Part shown: piece after piece, positions 61,246 to 64,000 of the stretch
Layout of the letters: every line of letters begins with the position of its first letter
Position numbering within the stretch: position 1 is the first letter of the stretch
Origin: Gammaproteobacteria bacterium
Lineage (GTDB): Bacteria > Pseudomonadota > Gammaproteobacteria > Pseudomonadales > JAUIET01
Direction: 5' to 3'
Length of the DNA stretch: 64,000 nt
Assembly (NCBI GenBank): GCA_030431775.1
Contig: JAUIHW010000013.1
Span: 22,190-86,189 of the forward strand
Position numbers and translations under genes: made by a program
The notes under the pieces: model-generated
The model's database searches: none
Seen by the model: the letters and a program-made list of their open reading frames with translations, nothing else
Told to the model about the DNA's origin: nothing

Positions 61246-62904
61246 ATGACATCGCACAGCACCCACGACGTATTCAATCAATCTGAGGATTTGCTGGATT
61301 ACAACCTTTATTCGGGCGACCGTGCTTTACAGGAAGCGGTTGAACGCCACGGGGCCGCCTGGGCAGAGCAGGAATTACTCGATTTCGGAGCACTTTGTGG
61401 CCGCAGCGAATGCTTTAACTGGGGCTTTCTCGCCAATGAATACCGCCCTCAATTTCAATCTCATGATCGACAAGGTTTTCGTACTGACGAAGTGCGCTAC
61501 CACGACGCCTATCATCAGCTGATGACGCAGGCTTTGGAGAACGGCCTGCATGCCTCTCCATGGGCTAATCCCGGTCCGGGTGCTCATGTTGCCCGCGCTG
61601 CGAAGTATCTTATGCAGGCGCAGGTTGAGTCCGGGCACGGTTGTCCGGTCACCATGACCTTTGCCTGCGTGCCAAGCCTGCGCCTGACTGACGCCATTGC
61701 CGAGCAATGGCTTCCAAAAGTGATGACCTACGGCTACGACGCCCGCAACCTACCCTATTTTGATAAAAAGGCAGTGACCATCGGCATGGGCATGACCGAG
61801 AAGCAAGGCGGGTCTGATGTTCGCAGTAATACCACCCGGGCAAGCGCCACCGCCAAGCGTGGATCGGGCTGCGAATACCAGCTAACCGGGCACAAATGGT
61901 TTACCTCCGCGCCCATGTGCGATGCGTTTTTAATGCTGGCGCAATGTGATGCCGGATTAAGCTGCTTCCTCGTACCCCGTTGGAAGCCAGATGGCAGCAA
62001 GAACCCCATCCAGGTACAACGGCTAAAAAACAAAATGGGCAACGTCGCCAACGCGTCTTCAGAAATCGAGTTACGCGGCGCGCTTGCCTGGCTGGTCGGC
62101 ACGCCGGGGCGTGGGGTCGCTGCAATCATAGAAATGGTCGCCATGACTCGTTTCGATTGCATGATCGGCTCCACTGCTGCGCAACGCCAGGCAGTCGCCC
62201 AGGCCATAAACCATGCCGTCGGACGACAGGCCTTTGGCCGGCATCTGATCGACCAGCCGTTGATGCGCAATGTTCTGGCGGATTTACAGCTTGAAGTAGA
62301 GGGCTCTTTAGCCTTAACCATGCGTTTAGCGGAAGCACTTGACCGCAGCCAGAGCGAGCAAGGCGATCAACGTGAAAGTTTACTATTGCGCCTCGGGCTA
62401 CCGATCGGCAAATACTGGGTCTGTAAGCGCACACCCGCACACATTTACGAAGCCATGGAGTGTCTGGGTGGAAATGCCGTAACCGAAGACTTCATCATGG
62501 CCCGCTTGTACCGCGACGCACCGATCAATGCCATTTGGGAAGGCTCGGGTAACGTGCAGGCGCTTGATATGTTACGCGCGTGCAGTCGAAGCCCGGAAGC
62601 ACTGGATATTTGGCTTGAAGAGCTGCACAGCGCCCGAGGCAACCACCCGATATTGGATCGCACCATAGACAAGCTGCAGCAACACCTGGGAGACCGAAAC
62701 GACTTGGAGTTTCGGGCTCGCCATCTGGCCAACCAGCTCTCCTTGACGATGCAGGCCCATCTGCTGATCCAGGCCGGCAACGCTGCAGTGGCCGACGCCT
62801 TTATTGCATCTCGCCTCGATGGCGACAGCAACCACAGCTTTGGCACTCTGCCTGTCGGCATTGATACCGCTGCGTTGCTCGAGCGTGCCCGGCCACGCCT
62901 CTAG
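61246..62904 (+). CDS. aidB: AidB-like acyl-CoA dehydrogenase
   Basis: A 552-residue ACAD-fold flavoprotein of the AidB branch. The N-terminus (HDVFNQSEDLLDYNLYSGDRALQEAV) is the extension characteristic of AidB. GCPVTMTFACVPSL, MGMTEKQGGSDVRSNTT and YEAMECLGGNAVTEDF are further family motifs. AidB of E. coli is induced in the adaptive response to alkylation and binds DNA through its C-terminal part, with residual isovaleryl-CoA dehydrogenase activity. Whether this copy works in DNA protection or catabolism cannot be told. It is preceded by 110 bp and followed 91 bp later by purM on the same strand. Confidence 0.92.
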   Translation: MTSHSTHDVFNQSEDLLDYNLYSGDRALQEAVERHGAAWAEQELLDFGALCGRSECFNWGFLANEYRPQFQSHDRQGFRTDEVRYHDAYHQLMTQALENGLHASPWANPGPGAHVARAAKYLMQAQVESGHGCPVTMTFACVPSLRLTDAIAEQWLPKVMTYGYDARNLPYFDKKAVTIGMGMTEKQGGSDVRSNTTRASATAKRGSGCEYQLTGHKWFTSAPMCDAFLMLAQCDAGLSCFLVPRWKPDGSKNPIQVQRLKNKMGNVANASSEIELRGALAWLVGTPGRGVAAIIEMVAMTRFDCMIGSTAAQRQAVAQAINHAVGRQAFGRHLIDQPLMRNVLADLQLEVEGSLALTMRLAEALDRSQSEQGDQRESLLLRLGLPIGKYWVCKRTPAHIYEAMECLGGNAVTEDFIMARLYRDAPINAIWEGSGNVQALDMLRACSRSPEALDIWLEELHSARGNHPILDRTIDKLQQHLGDRNDLEFRARHLANQLSLTMQAHLLIQAGNAAVADAFIASRLDGDSNHSFGTLPVGIDTAALLERARPRL

Positions 62905-62995
62905 CCTCAGTAACAACTGTGCAGCCCGACCTGTGGTACGGTAAACTGGCGCGTTTTCAGTGCATGACGATAGTTAAGTGAGCGGAGCGGTAACG

Positions 62996-64000
62996 ATGAC
63001 AGACACGGAACAGGGGCTGAGTTATAAAGCGGCCGGCGTGGACATTGATGCCGGCAACGCCCTGGTCGACCATATTAAACCCATCGCCAAGCGAACCTTG
63101 CGCCCGGAAGTACTCACTGGGCTCGGCGGATTCGGTGCTCTGTTTGAGTTGCCAGGCCATTATCAGCGTCCGGTTCTGGTCTCCGGCACCGACGGGGTGG
63201 GCACCAAACTCAAGCTGGCGATGGCACTCAACAAGCATGACACCATAGGAATTGACCTGGTTGCCATGTGTGTTAACGATCTACTGGTCACCGGTGCCGA
63301 ACCTTTGTTTTTTCTCGATTATTACGCCACCGGCACACTGGAAGTCGCGGTTGCCAAAGACGTGATTACCGGCATAGGCCAAGGTTGTGAACTCGCCGGT
63401 TGCGCGCTGGTCGGCGGAGAGACAGCTGAAATGCCCGGCATGTACTCCTCTGGTGATTACGACCTTGCCGGCTTTTGTGTGGGAGTAGTGGAATACGACC
63501 GCCTCATTGACGGCAGCGGTGCGCAGGCAGGCGACGCACTGATTGGTGTAGCTTCTTCCGGGCCACACTCAAATGGTTATTCCCTGATTCGCGCCATCGT
63601 CGAGCGTGGCGAACACTCCTGGGACACCCAACTCGAGGACGGTCGAACCCTGGGTGAAACCCTGCTAGAGCCGACTACAATTTATGTCAAACCAGTGCTG
63701 GAGTTACTCAAGTCAGTCGACGTGAAAGCCATCTCGCATATCACTGGCGGCGGCTTGCTGGAAAACATTCCAAGGGTGTTACCGGAGTCGCTGTGCGCGG
63801 CCATCAATCGCAGCAGTTGGCAACGCCCGCCCGTTTTCGACTGGCTGCAAACTGAAGGCAAGATCGCGGACGATGAAATGCACCGCACCTTTAATTGCGG
63901 GCTGGGCCTGGTCTTGTGCGTCGCTGCGGCCGAGGTCGACAATTGCAAGCGGCAGCTGACACAAAATGGCTTGCAGGCCTGGACCATTGGTGAACTGGTG
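62996..64000 (+). CDS. purM: Phosphoribosylformylglycinamidine cyclo-ligase, 3' end beyond window
   Basis: The first 335 residues of AIR synthetase; the frame is open at the right edge, so perhaps 15 residues are missing. [22 protein letters not shown] is the N-terminal signature. [14 protein letters not shown] is the ATP/formylglycinamidine loop, [20 protein letters not shown] follows, [11 protein letters not shown] is the conserved PurM motif, and [17 protein letters not shown] completes the set. It catalyses the ATP-dependent closure of FGAM to aminoimidazole ribotide in purine synthesis. The start is ATG 62996, with GGAGCGG upstream. It is the divergent anchor of the hda-perM-DUF2066 neighbourhood; purN would be expected next. 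Confidence 0.96.
   Translation, partial: MTDTEQGLSYKAAGVDIDAGNALVDHIKPIAKRTLRPEVLTGLGGFGALFELPGHYQRPVLVSGTDGVGTKLKLAMALNKHDTIGIDLVAMCVNDLLVTGAEPLFFLDYYATGTLEVAVAKDVITGIGQGCELAGCALVGGETAEMPGMYSSGDYDLAGFCVGVVEYDRLIDGSGAQAGDALIGVASSGPHSNGYSLIRAIVERGEHSWDTQLEDGRTLGETLLEPTTIYVKPVLELLKSVDVKAISHITGGGLLENIPRVLPESLCAAINRSSWQRPPVFDWLQTEGKIADDEMHRTFNCGLGLVLCVAAAEVDNCKRQLTQNGLQAWTIGELV

Overview
The window looks like chromosome from a free-living, probably marine, aerobic gammaproteobacterium. The pointers are purM, hda, perM and DUF2066 in their usual gammaproteobacterial neighbourhood, a DUF3106/DUF3619/ECF sigma block, and a wax-ester synthase beside steroid- or terpene-type catabolic genes. I favour Cellvibrionales (Halieaceae or Spongiibacteraceae type), but that is inference from gene content. 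Coding density is high, mostly in short operons with 1-4 bp overlaps. No tRNA, rRNA, CRISPR array, transposase or phage gene was seen.

Left part (1-16.1 kb): a surface-glycan locus. It holds family 2 and family 4 glycosyltransferases, a two-gene ABC-2 polysaccharide exporter, two methyltransferases, a polysaccharide deacetylase, and three sulfotransferase modules (two free-standing, one at the N-terminus of a 1219-residue sulfotransferase / coiled-coil / GT2 / GT4 fusion). The simplest reading is a sulfated, methylated polysaccharide exported by an ABC transporter. The stretch from about 9.5 to 12.7 kb is visibly AT-richer than its surroundings.

Middle (16.1-32.1 kb): lipid, steroid or terpenoid catabolism. 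There is an HSL-type esterase, an FAD-linked oxidase, a secreted type-B carboxylesterase, a cytochrome P450 divergent from an HsaA-like flavin monooxygenase, two SDR enzymes, a class III aminotransferase, and a three-gene cassette (AtuA-like DUF1446, carboxyltransferase, biotin carboxylase) resembling the acyclic-terpene acyl-CoA carboxylase module. Between hsaA and the SDR pair lies a 490-bp non-coding composite palindrome made of two inverted, diverged hairpin units.

32.1-45 kb: a secreted beta-helix protein, an 800-residue two-domain glycosyltransferase, VanZ-like and acyl-CoA dehydrogenase genes, and a small exported protein with a PEP-CTERM-like tail behind a good sigma-54 promoter. These are followed by a WS/DGAT acyltransferase with a histone-H1-like tail, NUDIX, redoxin and MaoC proteins, and an ECF sigma-factor operon encoding oppositely charged small exported proteins.

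45-64 kb: an RND efflux pair, a methyltransferase, two c-di-GMP proteins each with one degenerate catalytic domain, DgkA, a lipoprotein peptidase, DUF2069, WrbA, ArsC, YihY, a TlpA-like lipoprotein, Hda, PerM, DUF2066, a DUF3365 haem protein, AidB and purM, which runs off the right edge.
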